A stretch of DNA of 64,000 nucleotides from Nonomuraea indica (GCF_002850745.1 NZ_KZ559469.1:1-64000), one strand, 5' to 3'. Positions 1 to 8,191 are shown, numbered from the stretch's first letter. Numbers and translations: made by a program. The notes: generated by a model from the letters alone, not told the origin.

Positions 1-123
1 CCAGTCGAAGGACTCGGTCTGCAGGGCGAGAAGGTCAGGAACTTCGAGGGGCTCCTGGATGCGCGAAAAAGAGACGCGACGGGGACCGGCGGGTACGGCG
101 GAGGCGTTGCGCGAGGCTGCCAA
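1..123 (-). CDS. rpoB: RNA polymerase beta subunit, N-terminal fragment
   Basis: This is the first 41 codons of RpoB, the beta subunit of RNA polymerase; the rest lies outside the window. The translated minus strand contains the conserved stretches SRIQEPLEVPDLLALQ and TESFDW of actinobacterial RpoB N termini. I place the start at a TTG whose complement is at 121-123, because it gives the typical L-A-A-S-R-N-A-S beginning and has GGAAGGA six bases upstream. TTG starts are usual for rpoB in related actinomycetes. It has its own promoter 105 bases upstream and follows rplJL and two Mce-associated-type genes. Confidence 0.95.
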   Translation of the reverse strand, partial: MAASRNASAVPAGPRRVSFSRIQEPLEVPDLLALQTESFDW

Positions 124-560
124 CAGATGTCCTTCCGAGGGCTCGCGGCGGACTGACTACACGCACGCCAGACAACCTCGCAACGTGAGCAAGCGGAGCG
201 GGTCGTCAAAGGGCAGCGCAAAGGGGCAGTGTAGCCGAACGGCACACGCCTGTCCACTTCACCTTCGCTGCATGCTCCACGTTGGTCGCAGCATCGCCCG
301 TCCGAGCGGAAACGTCAAGCCCACAAGCCGGACTTTCCGCCGACTGGAGGCCCGGACGCTGGGTTTTCTCCCCTGTGTGATCGGGCGCCTACCGCCAGGC
401 CCAAAGACGATACCCGCGAACGGGGGCGGTTAACGCTCCGTCACACCGAAGACCGAACCCATGCCGGCGACCGGTGTGGTCGTGAGAGAGGTACCCGGAT
501 CATCAGACTCACCAAACCTCTTTTTTGGTAACAATTGAACGGGACGCCGCGCCCGGCCGA
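124..560 (-). other. Gene-free rpoB upstream region
   Basis: About 437 bases separate rpoB from the preceding gene. The stretch holds a good minus-strand promoter (228-256) and an untranslated leader of roughly 98 bases. At 512-530, just downstream of the preceding gene, there is a weak hairpin of ACCAAA and TTTGGT with a T-rich loop. I see no convincing coding frame: open frames here lack the third-position GC bias and a ribosome site. Confidence 0.6.
228..256 (-). promoter_or_regulatory. rpoB promoter
   Basis: On the minus strand TGGACA (complement of 251-256) and TACACT (complement of 228-233) are separated by exactly 17 bases. This matches the vegetative sigma factor consensus. Transcription would begin near 221, leaving a leader of about 98 bases before the rpoB TTG. 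It lets rpoB be transcribed independently of rplJL, as in other actinobacteria. Confidence 0.7.
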
Positions 561-1058
561 TCAAGCTGCGCCGATGAGCGTCGACAGGTCGGCCGCCAGC
601 CACCGGGAGCCCTGGCGGACCATGACCAGTTTCGCCCGGTTCTGGATGATCTGTCGCTGCGGCTCGGTCTCGCCGGGGACGTCCCTGACTGTGCCCAAGT
701 TCACGAAGAGCAGGATCTCGGCGCGATCGGGCTCGGCCCGCTCCACGGCCGCCGCGGTCACGACCGCGGTCTGGATCGTCTTCTGCGCCCTCGCCTTGGC
801 TCCCAGGGTCCCGGCCAGCTGACGGTAGTGGCCTGCCAGCGCCCCCGTGGTGTGCCCGGCCGCCCGGGCCAGGTCCCGCTCGACCGTACGGTGGTCGTAC
901 GACAGCAGGACCGGCGCGACCGACCGCGCGGCGGCCATGGCCTCCGTGCCCGCGGTCTCGGCGTCGCGCAGCGCCCGCACGTCCGACCACAACCCCCAGG
1001 CCACCGCGCCGAGCGCGAGCACGGCGAGCGCGAGCACCGCGACAAGAGCCGTCCTCAC
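561..1058 (-). CDS. Mce-associated-type membrane protein (second of pair)
   Basis: A 165-residue protein with one N-terminal membrane segment (about residues 4-25, VRTALVAVLALAVLALG) and an extracytoplasmic domain with the NTF2/cystatin-like pattern of Mce-associated proteins: a helical stretch near SYDHRTVERDLARA, then strands ending in VRQGSRWLAADL. The GTG start at 1058 overlaps the upstream stop as GTGA, so translation is coupled to its partner at 1055-1582. The family accompanies Mce lipid-import systems, but no mce genes are visible here, so function is open. It lies between rplL and rpoB, an unusual place for a membrane protein. Confidence 0.75.
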   Translation of the reverse strand: MRTALVAVLALAVLALGAVAWGLWSDVRALRDAETAGTEAMAAARSVAPVLLSYDHRTVERDLARAAGHTTGALAGHYRQLAGTLGAKARAQKTIQTAVVTAAAVERAEPDRAEILLFVNLGTVRDVPGETEPQRQIIQNRAKLVMVRQGSRWLAADLSTLIGAA

Positions 1059-1582
1059 GGCACCTGCACCGCCTTCGACACCAGCCAGGTGCCGCCGACC
1101 TTGGTCAGCTCCATCGACCACCGGTAGAGCTCGTCCCGCGGCGGCTCCTTGGAGCCCTCCCGCCGGATGTCCACGTCGGCCACGACCAGCGCCTTGGCCG
1201 TGCCGCCCGACAGGGAGACCAGGCCCGCGGCGCGCAGCACGCCGGTCTGCACGACCTTGCCGGTCACCGTCCTGGCCCTCAGCCGGTCGAGCCCGGACTC
1301 ATACTCCTTGCGCGCCTCGCCGGTGGACGTGGCGAGGATCCGCCGCACGTCGGCCTCCACCGTCTCGTGGTGCAGCGACACGAGGCCGGCCGCGTGGGCG
1401 CGGGCGGCGTCGAGCGCCGCCTCCCGGTCGGCGGCGCCGGCCCGCGCGTCGCGCGCCTGCGCGCCGAGCCACAGCGCAGCGCCCGCCAGCAGCGCCAGGA
1501 GGACCGACAGGGTCGCGGTCGCGATGCCCGCCGCCCTGGGAGGGATGCCGAGGTGGACCGCCCGTGCGGCGACACCGGCCAC
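1055..1582 (-). CDS. Mce-associated-type membrane protein (first of pair)
   Basis: A 175-residue paralogue of the next gene: short cytoplasmic N terminus, one membrane segment (about residues 16-42, ending in LLAGAALWLGAQ), then a domain with HHETVEADVRRILATSTG and the terminal motif VGGTWLVSKAVQVP. The GTG start at 1582 has GAGG nine bases upstream. The pair is separated from rplL by a strong terminator and a repeat array, so it probably has its own promoter. The family assignment rests on overall pattern; the role is unknown. Confidence 0.75.
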   Translation of the reverse strand: MAGVAARAVHLGIPPRAAGIATATLSVLLALLAGAALWLGAQARDARAGAADREAALDAARAHAAGLVSLHHETVEADVRRILATSTGEARKEYESGLDRLRARTVTGKVVQTGVLRAAGLVSLSGGTAKALVVADVDIRREGSKEPPRDELYRWSMELTKVGGTWLVSKAVQVP

Positions 1583-1710
1583 GCCCGCTCACCTCGCTCC
1601 CCTGTCCGGTCCGCGGGGATCATAACCCGGCGTTCGGCAGCGACATCGGGAATTCGCCTGAGGAGGTACGAGACGGCATGGATCGGGCGGCTCCGCGTAA
1701 CGGCCCGTCC

Positions 1711-1876
1711 GGGTGCACGGAGGACCCGCGCGTCAGCGTGAGGCCCCGGCCGGGCGCACGGAGGACCCCGCACGTCAGCGCGGGGCCCCGGCCGGGCGCA
1801 CGGAGGACCTCGCACGTCACGTGAAGCCCGGCGGGTGCACGGAGGGACCCGCACGTCGGCGTGAGGCCCCGTGCGG
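1711..1876. repeat. Four tandem copies of a ~41-bp repeat
   Basis: Copies begin at 1711, 1752, 1794 and 1833, so the unit lengths are 41, 42, 39 and about 44 bases. Each opens with GGGYGCACGGAGG and continues with an ACC...CGCACGTCAGCG-like core and a GGCCCCGGCC-like tail. The copies differ at several positions, so this is an aged minisatellite rather than a recent duplication. The units have no spacers, so it is not a CRISPR array. Confidence 0.85.
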
Positions 1877-1889
1877 TCCCCCGGGCATG

Positions 1890-1935
1890 CAGAAGGGGCG
1901 GCACACCCGGCACCTGGGTGTGGCCGCCCCTTCTG
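1890..1935 (-). terminator. Terminator after rplL
   Basis: A 19/20-base inverted repeat (1890-1908 and 1916-1935, one bulged base) with a 7-base loop lies 44 bases downstream of the rplL stop on the minus strand. There is no T-run, which is common for actinobacterial terminators. It separates rplJL from the downstream membrane-protein pair and rpoB. Confidence 0.8.
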
Positions 1936-1979
1936 GCGAGACCTTGACGAGACGCCGACGTGGCGCCCCGGAAAGGGTG

Positions 1980-2375
1980 TTACTTGACGGTGACGGTGGC
2001 GCCGGCGCCCTCGAGGGCAGCCTTGGCCTTCTCCGCCTGTTCCTTGTTGACCTTGCCGTCGAAGACGGACTTGGGAGCGCCGTCCACCAGGTCCTTGGCC
2101 TCCTTGAGGCCCAGGGACGTGAGGGCGCGGATCTCCTTGATGACCTGGATCTTCTTGTCGCCGGCGGCCTCGAGGATGACGTCGAACTCGTCCTGCTCCT
2201 CGGCGGCGGCGGCCTCGCCACCACCGGCGGCGGCCGGGGCGGCAGCGGCGACCGCGACGGGGGCGGCGGCCTTGACGTCGAAGACCTCCTCGAACTGCTT
2301 CACGAACTCGGAAAGCTCGAGGAGGGTCATCTCCTTGAACGCGTCGAGCAGCTCGTCGGTGCTGAGCTTCGCCAT
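1980..2375 (-). CDS. rplL: Ribosomal protein bL12 (L7/L12)
   Basis: Stalk protein of the large ribosomal subunit, which recruits translation GTPases as dimers bound to L10. The 131-residue length is normal. The N-terminal dimerisation helix ([20 protein letters not shown]) is followed by an Ala-rich hinge (about residues 40-60) and the conserved C-terminal domain with [20 protein letters not shown] and [13 protein letters not shown]. It is 69 bases downstream of rplJ in the same operon and is followed by a strong terminator. Confidence 0.97.
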   Translation of the reverse strand: MAKLSTDELLDAFKEMTLLELSEFVKQFEEVFDVKAAAPVAVAAAAPAAAGGGEAAAAEEQDEFDVILEAAGDKKIQVIKEIRALTSLGLKEAKDLVDGAPKSVFDGKVNKEQAEKAKAALEGAGATVTVK

Positions 2376-2444
2376 GATGGTTTCCTCCGTATGGGACTTG
2401 CGAAAATTAGGAACGGGACCGCGGTGTGTGCGGCAATCCCCGAG

Positions 2445-2969
2445 CTACTCGCCCGCCTCTTCGCGCTTGGCGCGAAGGGCGTCGGCCAGCTGAGCCATGT
2501 TGGTGGGCAGCGCGGCGAACATCGCGGCGGCAGCGCTCTGCTTCGCCTTGATCGCGCCGGCAAGCTTCGCGAGGAGGACCTCGCGGGACTCGAGGTCGGC
2601 GAGCTTGGTGATCTCCGTGGCGTCGAGGGCCTTGCCCTCGAGAACGCCACCCTTGATCACCAGAAGGGGATTGGCCTTGGCGAAGTCACGCAGACCCTTG
2701 GCCGCCTCGACGACGTCGCCCTTGACGAAGGCGACGGCGGTGGGGCCGACCAGCAGGTCGTCCAGACCCGTCACGCCGGCCTGGTTGGCGGCGATCTTGG
2801 TCAGGGTGTTCTTCGCCACGGCGAACTTCGCATTCTCACCGAGAGCAACGCGCAGCTGCTTGAGCTGGGCAACGGTGAGACCGCGGTACTCGGTCAGAAC
2901 GGCGGCGGCGCTGCCTTCGAACTCGTTCTTGAGCTCGGCAACCGCTGTCGCCTTATCCGCCCTCGCCAT
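2445..2969 (-). CDS. rplJ: Ribosomal protein uL10
   Basis: Base of the ribosomal stalk; it binds 23S rRNA and anchors L7/L12 dimers. The 174-residue frame starts at the ATG at 2969, preceded by AGGAGG, and begins [30 protein letters not shown] and KNTLTKIA are conserved L10 features, and the C-terminal helix carries the L12-binding Ala-rich region. It is the first gene of rplJL and is probably autoregulated through the leader at 2970-3164. Confidence 0.97.
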   Translation of the reverse strand: MARADKATAVAELKNEFEGSAAAVLTEYRGLTVAQLKQLRVALGENAKFAVAKNTLTKIAANQAGVTGLDDLLVGPTAVAFVKGDVVEAAKGLRDFAKANPLLVIKGGVLEGKALDATEITKLADLESREVLLAKLAGAIKAKQSAAAAMFAALPTNMAQLADALRAKREEAGE

Positions 2970-3164
2970 GGGCCTCCTTCCAGATGTGCCGCCGGGAAGG
3001 CCCTGAACATGAGAACGGCCCCGGCGCAGGGGCGCACGGGGCTCACTCACACGGATCAACCATGTGGGGAAACTCGCATCACACCTGCGCTGGCCGTCCG
3101 CACGTGGCGGATCCTTCGGTCGTCAGGTCTTGAGGCACCTGACGACGACCGGCGGTCTTCGGCA
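2970..3164 (-). ncRNA. L10 leader (5' UTR of rplJL)
   Basis: About 195 transcribed bases precede rplJ. L10 leaders in bacteria bind the L10-L12 complex and repress rplJL. A perfect 10-bp hairpin (3119-3128 with 3137-3146, loop of 8) is visible close to the predicted 5' end, and GC-rich pairing follows near 3015-3050. The location and length fit the known leader class; the exact L10-binding fold was not verified. Confidence 0.55.
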
Positions 3165-3170
3165 ACGACC

Positions 3171-3199
3171 AGAGTACGGCCTGGCCGCCGAGTTTCCAA
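3171..3199 (-). promoter_or_regulatory. rplJL promoter
   Basis: On the minus strand TTGGAA (complement of 3194-3199) and TACTCT (complement of 3171-3176) are 17 bases apart, a good match to the housekeeping promoter. Transcription would start near 3164, just after the lipoprotein gene ends at 3207, giving rplJL an independent promoter with a long leader. Confidence 0.7.
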
Positions 3200-3206
3200 A
3201 TCGCTC

Positions 3207-4034
3207 TCAGCCGGTGGTCCGCTTGGGCAGCTCGCCGACCTGGTCGGCGGGCGGGGTCTCGATGTCGACCGGCTTGTCGAAGTCCTTGAAGAACAGCGTG
3301 GCGTTGAGGGTCGCGCCGTCCTTGGCGCCGTTCAGCGCCAGCTTGCGGGGCAGCCCGTCGGCCGCGGCCCACAGGTCGAACTTCACGTCCTTGAGGTGCG
3401 CGAGACCCTTGCGCGCCCGCTCCTGCTCCTCGGCGGGGAGCTGCTGCACGGCCACGTCCACGGGGAACGTGCCGCTGTAGTGGGTGGTGTCCTCGCCGTT
3501 GACGGACTCCGTGCCGACCGACTTCACGTCCTGGGAGGTCGTGATCATCTTGGTCACGCTCGCCAGGTCGAACTGCTGGATCTGGTCGAGGTAACGCTTG
3601 GCCTCGCCGGAGGTGTCTGCCTCGGTGAGCGAGACCTTGACCCAGGGCTTGGTGGCGCCCAGCATCTCCTTGAACGCGTCCACCTTGACGTACAGGGTGT
3701 CGCCCTGCAGCACGGCCCGCACGCCGCCCGGGACGCTCCGCCGGCCGAGGTCGACGGTGTCGAGGGTGAGGTCGACGGCCAGCTGCGGCTTGCTCTGGTA
3801 GAGCATCCGCCCCTGCACCTTGCCGCCGCCCTCCTGGGGGTGTGTCACGTCGACGACGGCGTCGACGGTGTAGCTGGTGGCCTGCGCCGTCTTCTGCGCA
3901 GCCTGCGCGAGCACCTCCGAGGCTGCCAGGTTGACCTGGAGGGGTTGCGCGTTCGTTCCACAACCGGCGACCGCGACCGCGACCATGGCCGCGCCGGCCG
4001 CGGCGGTGGCGAGACTGATTCTGCGCTTCAGCAT
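3207..4034 (-). CDS. LppX/LprA/LprF/LprG-family lipoprotein
   Basis: A 275-residue exported lipoprotein. The signal peptide ends in the lipobox AVAGC with the lipidated Cys at residue 25. The mature part has the LppX_LprAFG signatures: TSYTVDAVVDVTHP, KPQLAVDLTLDTVDLG and the repeated strands of a hydrophobic-pocket fold. Mycobacterial relatives carry lipids or lipoglycans to the outer envelope, so a lipid-carrier role is inferred. A homologue at this spot between rplA and rplJ is common in actinomycetes. Confidence 0.85.
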   Translation of the reverse strand: MLKRRISLATAAAGAAMVAVAVAGCGTNAQPLQVNLAASEVLAQAAQKTAQATSYTVDAVVDVTHPQEGGGKVQGRMLYQSKPQLAVDLTLDTVDLGRRSVPGGVRAVLQGDTLYVKVDAFKEMLGATKPWVKVSLTEADTSGEAKRYLDQIQQFDLASVTKMITTSQDVKSVGTESVNGEDTTHYSGTFPVDVAVQQLPAEEQERARKGLAHLKDVKFDLWAAADGLPRKLALNGAKDGATLNATLFFKDFDKPVDIETPPADQVGELPKRTTG

Positions 4035-4068
4035 GATTCGACCCTACGTGTCGGTTGTCGGGACTGCC

Positions 4069-4097
4069 GGTTTTCCCCGAAGATCTCCGGGAAAACC
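4069..4097 (-). terminator. Inverted repeat, probable terminator of the ArsR cassette
   Basis: GGTTTTCCC (4069-4077) pairs with GGGAAAACC (4089-4097) around an 11-base loop that is itself nearly palindromic (AGATCT centre). It lies 20 bases beyond the stop of the SRPBCC gene. Because it also sits just upstream of the lipoprotein gene, it could instead be an operator. Confidence 0.45.
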
Positions 4098-4117
4098 CAG
4101 GGTCATCCCGGACACCG

Positions 4118-4627
4118 TCACAGGGCAGGTGGACGCCCTTCCGCCCCCACGGGCCGCACCGCCCTCAGCACCTCGTCGAGCCGTTCGTACCCCTCCGACA
4201 CCCCGCGTGCCATCGGGGAGGCGATGACCAGGTCGCGCGCCCGCCTCGACGCGAACAGGTGGGTCGTGGTGAGCGTGGTCACGCCGTCGCGCTCGGCGAA
4301 GTCGTGGCTGACCAGGGCTTCGCCGGGATACCAGTGCTCGTCGAACGATTCGGTGTAGCACAGCCGGGTCGGCTCGGCGATCTCGCGGTACGTGCCGCCG
4401 CAGGCCATGGCAGCGCCTCCGGGGCCGTCCCAGACGAACCGCCAGGCGCCGCCCACCCGCAGATCGATCCGGGCCTCCACGACCGTCCAGCCCCGGGCGC
4501 CGTACCATCGCGCGACCAGCTCCGGGCTGGTCCACGCTGCGAAGACCAGGCTGCGGGGCGCCTCGAACGACCTCGTCATGACGATCGCGCGCTCCGACGG
4601 CGTCGCCACGGTCACCCGCTCGCTCAC
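4118..4627 (-). CDS. SRPBCC/AHSA1-domain protein
   Basis: A 169-residue START-like domain of the AHSA1 type, a ligand-binding cavity fold with no assigned substrate here. Typical features are SFEAPRSLVFAAWTSPELVARWYG near the N terminus, DLRVGGAWRF, and the closing helix GYERLDEVL. The GTG start at 4627 overlaps the preceding stop (GTGA), so it is translated with the upstream DinB-like gene. ArsR-SRPBCC pairs are common, the ArsR protein regulating its own small operon. Confidence 0.85.
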   Translation of the reverse strand: MSERVTVATPSERAIVMTRSFEAPRSLVFAAWTSPELVARWYGARGWTVVEARIDLRVGGAWRFVWDGPGGAAMACGGTYREIAEPTRLCYTESFDEHWYPGEALVSHDFAERDGVTTLTTTHLFASRRARDLVIASPMARGVSEGYERLDEVLRAVRPVGAEGRPPAL

Positions 4628-5217
4628 GGGCGCCACCGCGGATCCCGGCCGATGAAGGCCAGCAGCTTGTCCTGCGGCCGGGCGTCGTCCTCGACGTTCA
4701 CCGCCGGGCCGAACACCTCCACGCCGGGCCCGAACGCGCCCGGCGTGCGGAACTTCTCCACCAGATCCGCGGGCAGGGCCCGCATGGCCGCCCAGGCGCG
4801 TTCGACGTCCTCCGGGTCCATCGTGTCGTCCTGGGACGTCGCCCGGGCGAGATCCCAGCCGTGCAGCAGGAGGTCCTCGCTGAGGACCTGATCGATGTGC
4901 CGCTCCGCCGGCACGCGCCCGCCCGGGGTGTCACAGGGCGCGGCGGCGAGCGAGGGGTCGTCCAGGACCGCCTCCAGGTCCGCGCGGGCGGCGCGGAAGG
5001 CCGCCACCGGATCGCCGTCGACCGACGGGGCGGAGCTCAGCGAACGCCCCAGGGGCCGCAGCATCGCCTCGTGCATGTCGACGATGTGCCGCACCACGTC
5101 CCTGGCCGTCCACTTCTCGCACGGCGAGGGCAGCGACCACTGGTCCGGACGCACGGACACGACCTTGCGTTCGAACGCCTCGGCCCGGCGCCGGTAGCGA
5201 TCGGCCATCTCACTCAT
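4624..5217 (-). CDS. TIGR03086-type DinB-like protein
   Basis: A 197-residue four-helix protein of the mycothiol-dependent maleylpyruvate isomerase/DinB superfamily, TIGR03086 subgroup. Evidence is the N-terminal pattern VRPDQWSLPSPCEKWTARD, followed by VVRHIVDMHEAML, whose His is one of the usual metal ligands, and LLLHGWDLARAT later. Members are thiol- or metal-dependent enzymes in mycothiol-using actinobacteria; the substrate is unknown. It overlaps the arsR-like gene by 8 bases and the next gene by 4, so the three form one cassette. Confidence 0.8.
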   Translation of the reverse strand: MSEMADRYRRRAEAFERKVVSVRPDQWSLPSPCEKWTARDVVRHIVDMHEAMLRPLGRSLSSAPSVDGDPVAAFRAARADLEAVLDDPSLAAAPCDTPGGRVPAERHIDQVLSEDLLLHGWDLARATSQDDTMDPEDVERAWAAMRALPADLVEKFRTPGAFGPGVEVFGPAVNVEDDARPQDKLLAFIGRDPRWRP

Positions 5218-5551
5218 CAGGGCCGTTCCTCTCCTTCAGCTCGTCCAGCAGGCCGTCGAGGCTCCGGTAGCGGTCCTCCCAGAGGCTCCGGTAGCCCTCC
5301 AGCCAGTCGTTGGCGTCCCTGAGCGCGTCGGCCCGCAACCGGCAGGGCCGGCGCCGGCCGTCCCTGCCGCGGGAGATCAGCCCGGCGCGTTCGAGAACCT
5401 TCAGGTGTTTCGAGATGGCCGGCTGCGTCATGGCGAACGGCTCCGCCAGCTCCGTCACCGTGGCCTCGCCCTCCCTGAGCCGCCGCAGGATCGCCCGGCG
5501 GGTCGGATCGGCGAGCGCCGCGAAAGTGGCGTCAAGGTCCCCCACGCTCAC
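5210..5551 (-). CDS. ArsR-family transcriptional repressor
   Basis: A 113-residue winged-helix regulator: LADPTRRAILRRL, then the recognition helix MTQPAISKHLKVLERAGLI and a basic wing. It has no obvious metal-site cysteines, typical of the ArsR subgroup paired with SRPBCC proteins. The GTG start at 5551 fits AGGAGG nine bases upstream. An upstream ATG would put that ribosome site inside the coding region. It likely represses its own cassette through repeats at 5568-5600. Confidence 0.88.
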   Translation of the reverse strand: MSVGDLDATFAALADPTRRAILRRLREGEATVTELAEPFAMTQPAISKHLKVLERAGLISRGRDGRRRPCRLRADALRDANDWLEGYRSLWEDRYRSLDGLLDELKERNGPDE

Positions 5552-5567
5552 CGCTCCCCTCCTATAC

Positions 5568-5600
5568 ATAACCAATCATTAATATAACCAACTGGTATGT
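5568..5600. promoter_or_regulatory. Candidate ArsR operator repeats
   Basis: Two direct copies of ATAACCAA (5568-5575 and 5584-5591) are spaced 16 bases apart in an AT-rich island. The second runs into an imperfect palindrome ACCAACTGGT. The position just upstream of the arsR-like start is that of an autoregulatory site. Confidence 0.5.
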
Positions 5601-5655
5601 CAAGAGCGCGGGCGCCTTGGACGGCGACGCGCGCCCATGCCGGGCCGGAGACGCG

Positions 5656-5685
5656 AAAACCCCCGCCTGCTGCTGCAGGCGGGGG
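5656..5685 (-). terminator. Rho-independent terminator after rplKA
   Basis: A perfect 11-bp stem (5660-5670 with 5675-5685) and a 4-base loop are followed on the minus strand by TTTT. It lies 21 bases after the rplA stop, between rplA and the arsR-like promoter, and ends the rplKA transcript. Confidence 0.9.
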
Positions 5686-5706
5686 CCTTCGGTGATGCGG
5701 ATGAAC

Positions 5707-6426
5707 CTACGCGTCGAGCTCGGCCGTGAGGCCGCGGGTCGCGTTGGGGTCGACGGGGACGCCGGGGCCCATGGTGGTCGAGAAGGTGACCTTCTTGACG
5801 TAGCGGCCCTTGGCGGCCGACGGCTTGAGCCGCAGCACCTCGTCGAGGGCGGCGGCGTAGTTCTCGACCAGCCTGCGCTCGTCGAACGACGTCTTGCCGA
5901 TGACGAAGTGCAGGTTGGCCTGCCGGTCGGTGCGGAACTCGATCTTGCCGCCCTTGATCTCGGTCACGGCCTTGGCCACGTCGGGCGTCACCGTGCCGGT
6001 CTTGGGGTTGGGCATGAGACCACGGGGGCCGAGGACGCGGCCGAGGCGGCCGACCTTGCCCATGAGGTCCGGGGTGGCGACGACGGCGTCGAACTCGTTG
6101 AGCCGGTTGCCCTTGGCGATCTCGTCGATCAGCTCGTCGGCGCCGACGATGTCGGCGCCCGCCTCGCGGGCCGCCTCGGCACGGTCACCGGTCGCGAAGA
6201 CCAGGACCCGGGCGGTCTTACCGGTGCCGTGCGGGAGGTTGACCGTGCCGCGCACGATCTGGTCGGCCTTGCGAGGGTCGACGCCCAGCCGCAGCGCCAC
6301 CTCGACGGTGGCGTCGAACTTGGTGGTCGAGGTGCTCTTGGCGAGCTTCGCGGCCTCGGCCGGCGAGTAGAGCTTGTCGCGGTCGATCTTCGCCGCGGCG
6401 TCCTTGTGCGCCTTGCTGCGCTTCAT
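5707..6426 (-). CDS. rplA: Ribosomal protein uL1
   Basis: L1 stalk protein of the 50S subunit, involved in tRNA release and usually an mRNA-binding autoregulator of rplKA. The 239 residues are normal length. Conserved stretches include [50 protein letters not shown] and [10 protein letters not shown]. It begins 59 bases after rplK with a GGAGA site and ends in a strong terminator. Confidence 0.97.
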   Translation of the reverse strand: MKRSKAHKDAAAKIDRDKLYSPAEAAKLAKSTSTTKFDATVEVALRLGVDPRKADQIVRGTVNLPHGTGKTARVLVFATGDRAEAAREAGADIVGADELIDEIAKGNRLNEFDAVVATPDLMGKVGRLGRVLGPRGLMPNPKTGTVTPDVAKAVTEIKGGKIEFRTDRQANLHFVIGKTSFDERRLVENYAAALDEVLRLKPSAAKGRYVKKVTFSTTMGPGVPVDPNATRGLTAELDA

Positions 6427-6485
6427 GGTGTCTCCTTGTGGTCCGCGGGCCAGCGCTGGGCCCTCCCACGGGTGGTGAAAAAGGG

Positions 6486-6917
6486 TCAGTCGGCGACGGT
6501 GATGCCCATCGACCGGGCGGTGCCGGCGATGATCTTCTCGGCGGCCTCGACGTTGTTGGCGTTGAGGTCGGGCATCTTGGTCTCGGCGATGCTGCGCAGC
6601 TGCTCGCGGCTGAGCTTGCCGACCTTGTCCTTGTGCGGGACCGGGCTGCCCTTGTCGATGCCCAGAGCCTTCTTGATCAGCTCAGGCGCCGGCGGCGTCT
6701 TGGTGACGAAGGTGAAGCTGCGGTCCTCGAAAATGGTGATCTCGACGGGGATGATGTTGCCCCGCTGAGCCTCCGTCGCAGCGTTGTACTGCTTGACGAA
6801 GTCCATGATGTTGACACCGTGCGGACCGAGGGCGGTACCGACCGGCGGTGCGGGCGTGGCCTGGCCAGCGGGGAGCTGGACCTTGACGAGCGCCGCGATC
6901 TTCTTCTTCGGAGGCAT
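6486..6917 (-). CDS. rplK: Ribosomal protein uL11
   Basis: L11 of the GTPase-associated centre. The frame of 143 residues starts at the ATG at 6917 with GGAGAAGGA upstream and reads [20 protein letters not shown]. The conserved motif [18 protein letters not shown] and the C-terminal RNA-binding domain ending [10 protein letters not shown] are present. It is the first gene of rplKA, 118 bases after nusG. Confidence 0.97.
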   Translation of the reverse strand: MPPKKKIAALVKVQLPAGQATPAPPVGTALGPHGVNIMDFVKQYNAATEAQRGNIIPVEITIFEDRSFTFVTKTPPAPELIKKALGIDKGSPVPHKDKVGKLSREQLRSIAETKMPDLNANNVEAAEKIIAGTARSMGITVAD

Positions 6918-6981
6918 GTGTCCTTCTCCGGGTCCTGATCGTGATGCCGTCCGGGCGCGGGTGCGGCCGGACATGTCGGAA

Positions 6982-7005
6982 GGCCGCCCTTCGCGAGGGG
7001 CGGCC
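6982..7005 (-). terminator. Hairpin between nusG and rplK
   Basis: GGCCGCCC (6982-6989) pairs with GGGCGGCC (6998-7005) around an 8-base loop, 30 bases beyond the nusG stop and 65 bases before rplK. It could end the secE-nusG transcript or act as a partial attenuator before rplKA. There is no T-run. Confidence 0.5.
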
Positions 7006-7034
7006 GGCCGAACGTCTAAGTGTATGTGATCGTC

Positions 7035-7793
7035 TTAGATCTTCGAGACCTGGTTGAACGACAGCTCGACCGGGGTCTCGCGACCGAAGATGGAGACGAG
7101 CACCTTGAGCTTCTGCGACTCGGGGCTGATCTCGCTGACCGAGGCGGGCAGCGTGGCGAACGGGCCGTCCATGACCGTGACCGACTCGCCGATCTCGAAC
7201 TCGACCGACGGGCCGGAGCTGGTCTTGGCGGTGGCCTTCTTGGTCTCCTCGGACGGCTCCGGGGCGAGCAGCTTGGCGACCTCGTCGAGGCTCAGCGGGC
7301 TGGGCTTGTTGGACAGGCCCACGAACCCGGTCACGCCGGGCGTGTTGCGGACCGCGGCCCAGGACTCGTCGGTCAGCTCCATGCGCACCAGCACGTAGCC
7401 GGGCAGCACGCGCTCCTTGACCGGGACCTTCTTGCCGCTCTTGAACTCCTGGACGGTGTGCGTCGGCACCTCGACCTGGTAGATGTAGTCCTCCATGTTG
7501 AGCGACACGTTGCGGCTCTCGATGTTGGACTTGACGCGGTTCTCGTAGCCCGCGTAGGAGTGGATCACGTACCACTCGCCGGGCAGGCCGCGCAGGCCGC
7601 GCTTGAACTCCTCGACGGGATCGACGTCGGGGAGGATGTCACCGTCTTCGTCGGCGGCGGGAGCCTCGCCGGTCGCCTCGTCGCTCTCCGCGACCTCGGC
7701 GTCGACGGTCTCCTCAGCGGCCTCGACGGCCTCTTCCGGCTCGTCACCCCACTGGTCGCGGGGCTCCTCGGCCGACACTGAAGACTCGGACAC
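7035..7793 (-). CDS. nusG: Transcription elongation/antitermination factor NusG
   Basis: NusG binds the RNA polymerase clamp and links it to Rho and the ribosome. The product is 252 residues. An acidic N-terminal extension of about 70 residues (many E, D and A) is typical of high-GC actinobacteria. The NGN domain begins at W74 ([18 protein letters not shown]) and the KOW motif is near [18 protein letters not shown] chose the GTG start at 7793 ([11 protein letters not shown]), which has AGAGGAAAG upstream; upstream codons lack NusG similarity. Confidence 0.95.
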   Translation of the reverse strand: MSESSVSAEEPRDQWGDEPEEAVEAAEETVDAEVAESDEATGEAPAADEDGDILPDVDPVEEFKRGLRGLPGEWYVIHSYAGYENRVKSNIESRNVSLNMEDYIYQVEVPTHTVQEFKSGKKVPVKERVLPGYVLVRMELTDESWAAVRNTPGVTGFVGLSNKPSPLSLDEVAKLLAPEPSEETKKATAKTSSGPSVEFEIGESVTVMDGPFATLPASVSEISPESQKLKVLVSIFGRETPVELSFNQVSKI

Positions 7794-7869
7794 GGTGACT
7801 TTCCTCTTCCGTCGAATTTCGTCGAATCGAATGGCGACTCCGTCAGCCGGTGGCGGCGACGACTGCTGG

Positions 7870-8124
7870 TCAGGCTCCGCCGAAGACCCGCAGGACGACC
7901 CAGCCGAACGCGGCGTCGAGGCCGTACACGATGCCAACCATGATCAGCACGAATATCAGAACGACCGTGGTGTAGGTGACAAGGTCCTTGCGTGTCGGCC
8001 AGATGACCTTGCGGAGCTCGTTGACGACCTGCCGGTAGAAAAGGGCAGGCGACGTGCGTGACTTCTTCTCGCCACTGGGCTTGCCTGCGGTCTCGCCGCG
8101 CGTGTCGATCGCCACAGTCCTCAC
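7870..8124 (-). CDS. secE: Preprotein translocase subunit SecE
   Basis: Essential small subunit of SecYEG. The 84-residue protein has the family signature [20 protein letters not shown], followed by one membrane span ([19 protein letters not shown]). The GTG at 8124 gives the longest frame, but the GTG at 8115 has a better placed GGTGAGG, so the true start may be three codons further in. It sits between tRNA-Trp and nusG, as in other actinobacteria. Confidence 0.95.
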   Translation of the reverse strand: MRTVAIDTRGETAGKPSGEKKSRTSPALFYRQVVNELRKVIWPTRKDLVTYTTVVLIFVLIMVGIVYGLDAAFGWVVLRVFGGA

Positions 8125-8191
8125 CTGAATCTGTCGTATCCAACGCAGTTTGCGGCGCGCTTACACGCCATTATTGCGCGGACCGCACTCG

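Larger units (their letters stand above)
1583..1979. other. Intergenic region with repeat array and terminator
   Basis: This 397-base gap between rplL and the Mce-associated pair holds four copies of a roughly 41-bp direct repeat (1711-1876) and the rplL terminator (1890-1935). The remaining 1583-1710 should contain the promoter of the membrane-protein pair, but I cannot pick a convincing -35/-10. Open frames through the repeats are low-complexity artefacts. Confidence 0.6.

Noticed and set aside
1711..1876. Possible CRISPR array
   Set aside because: The units abut one another without unique spacers of constant length, and no cas genes are present.
1713..4358. Very long plus-strand open frame across the rplJL region
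   Set aside because: It is antisense to the ribosomal protein genes, with composition dictated by their codon bias, and has no ribosome site or recognisable domain.
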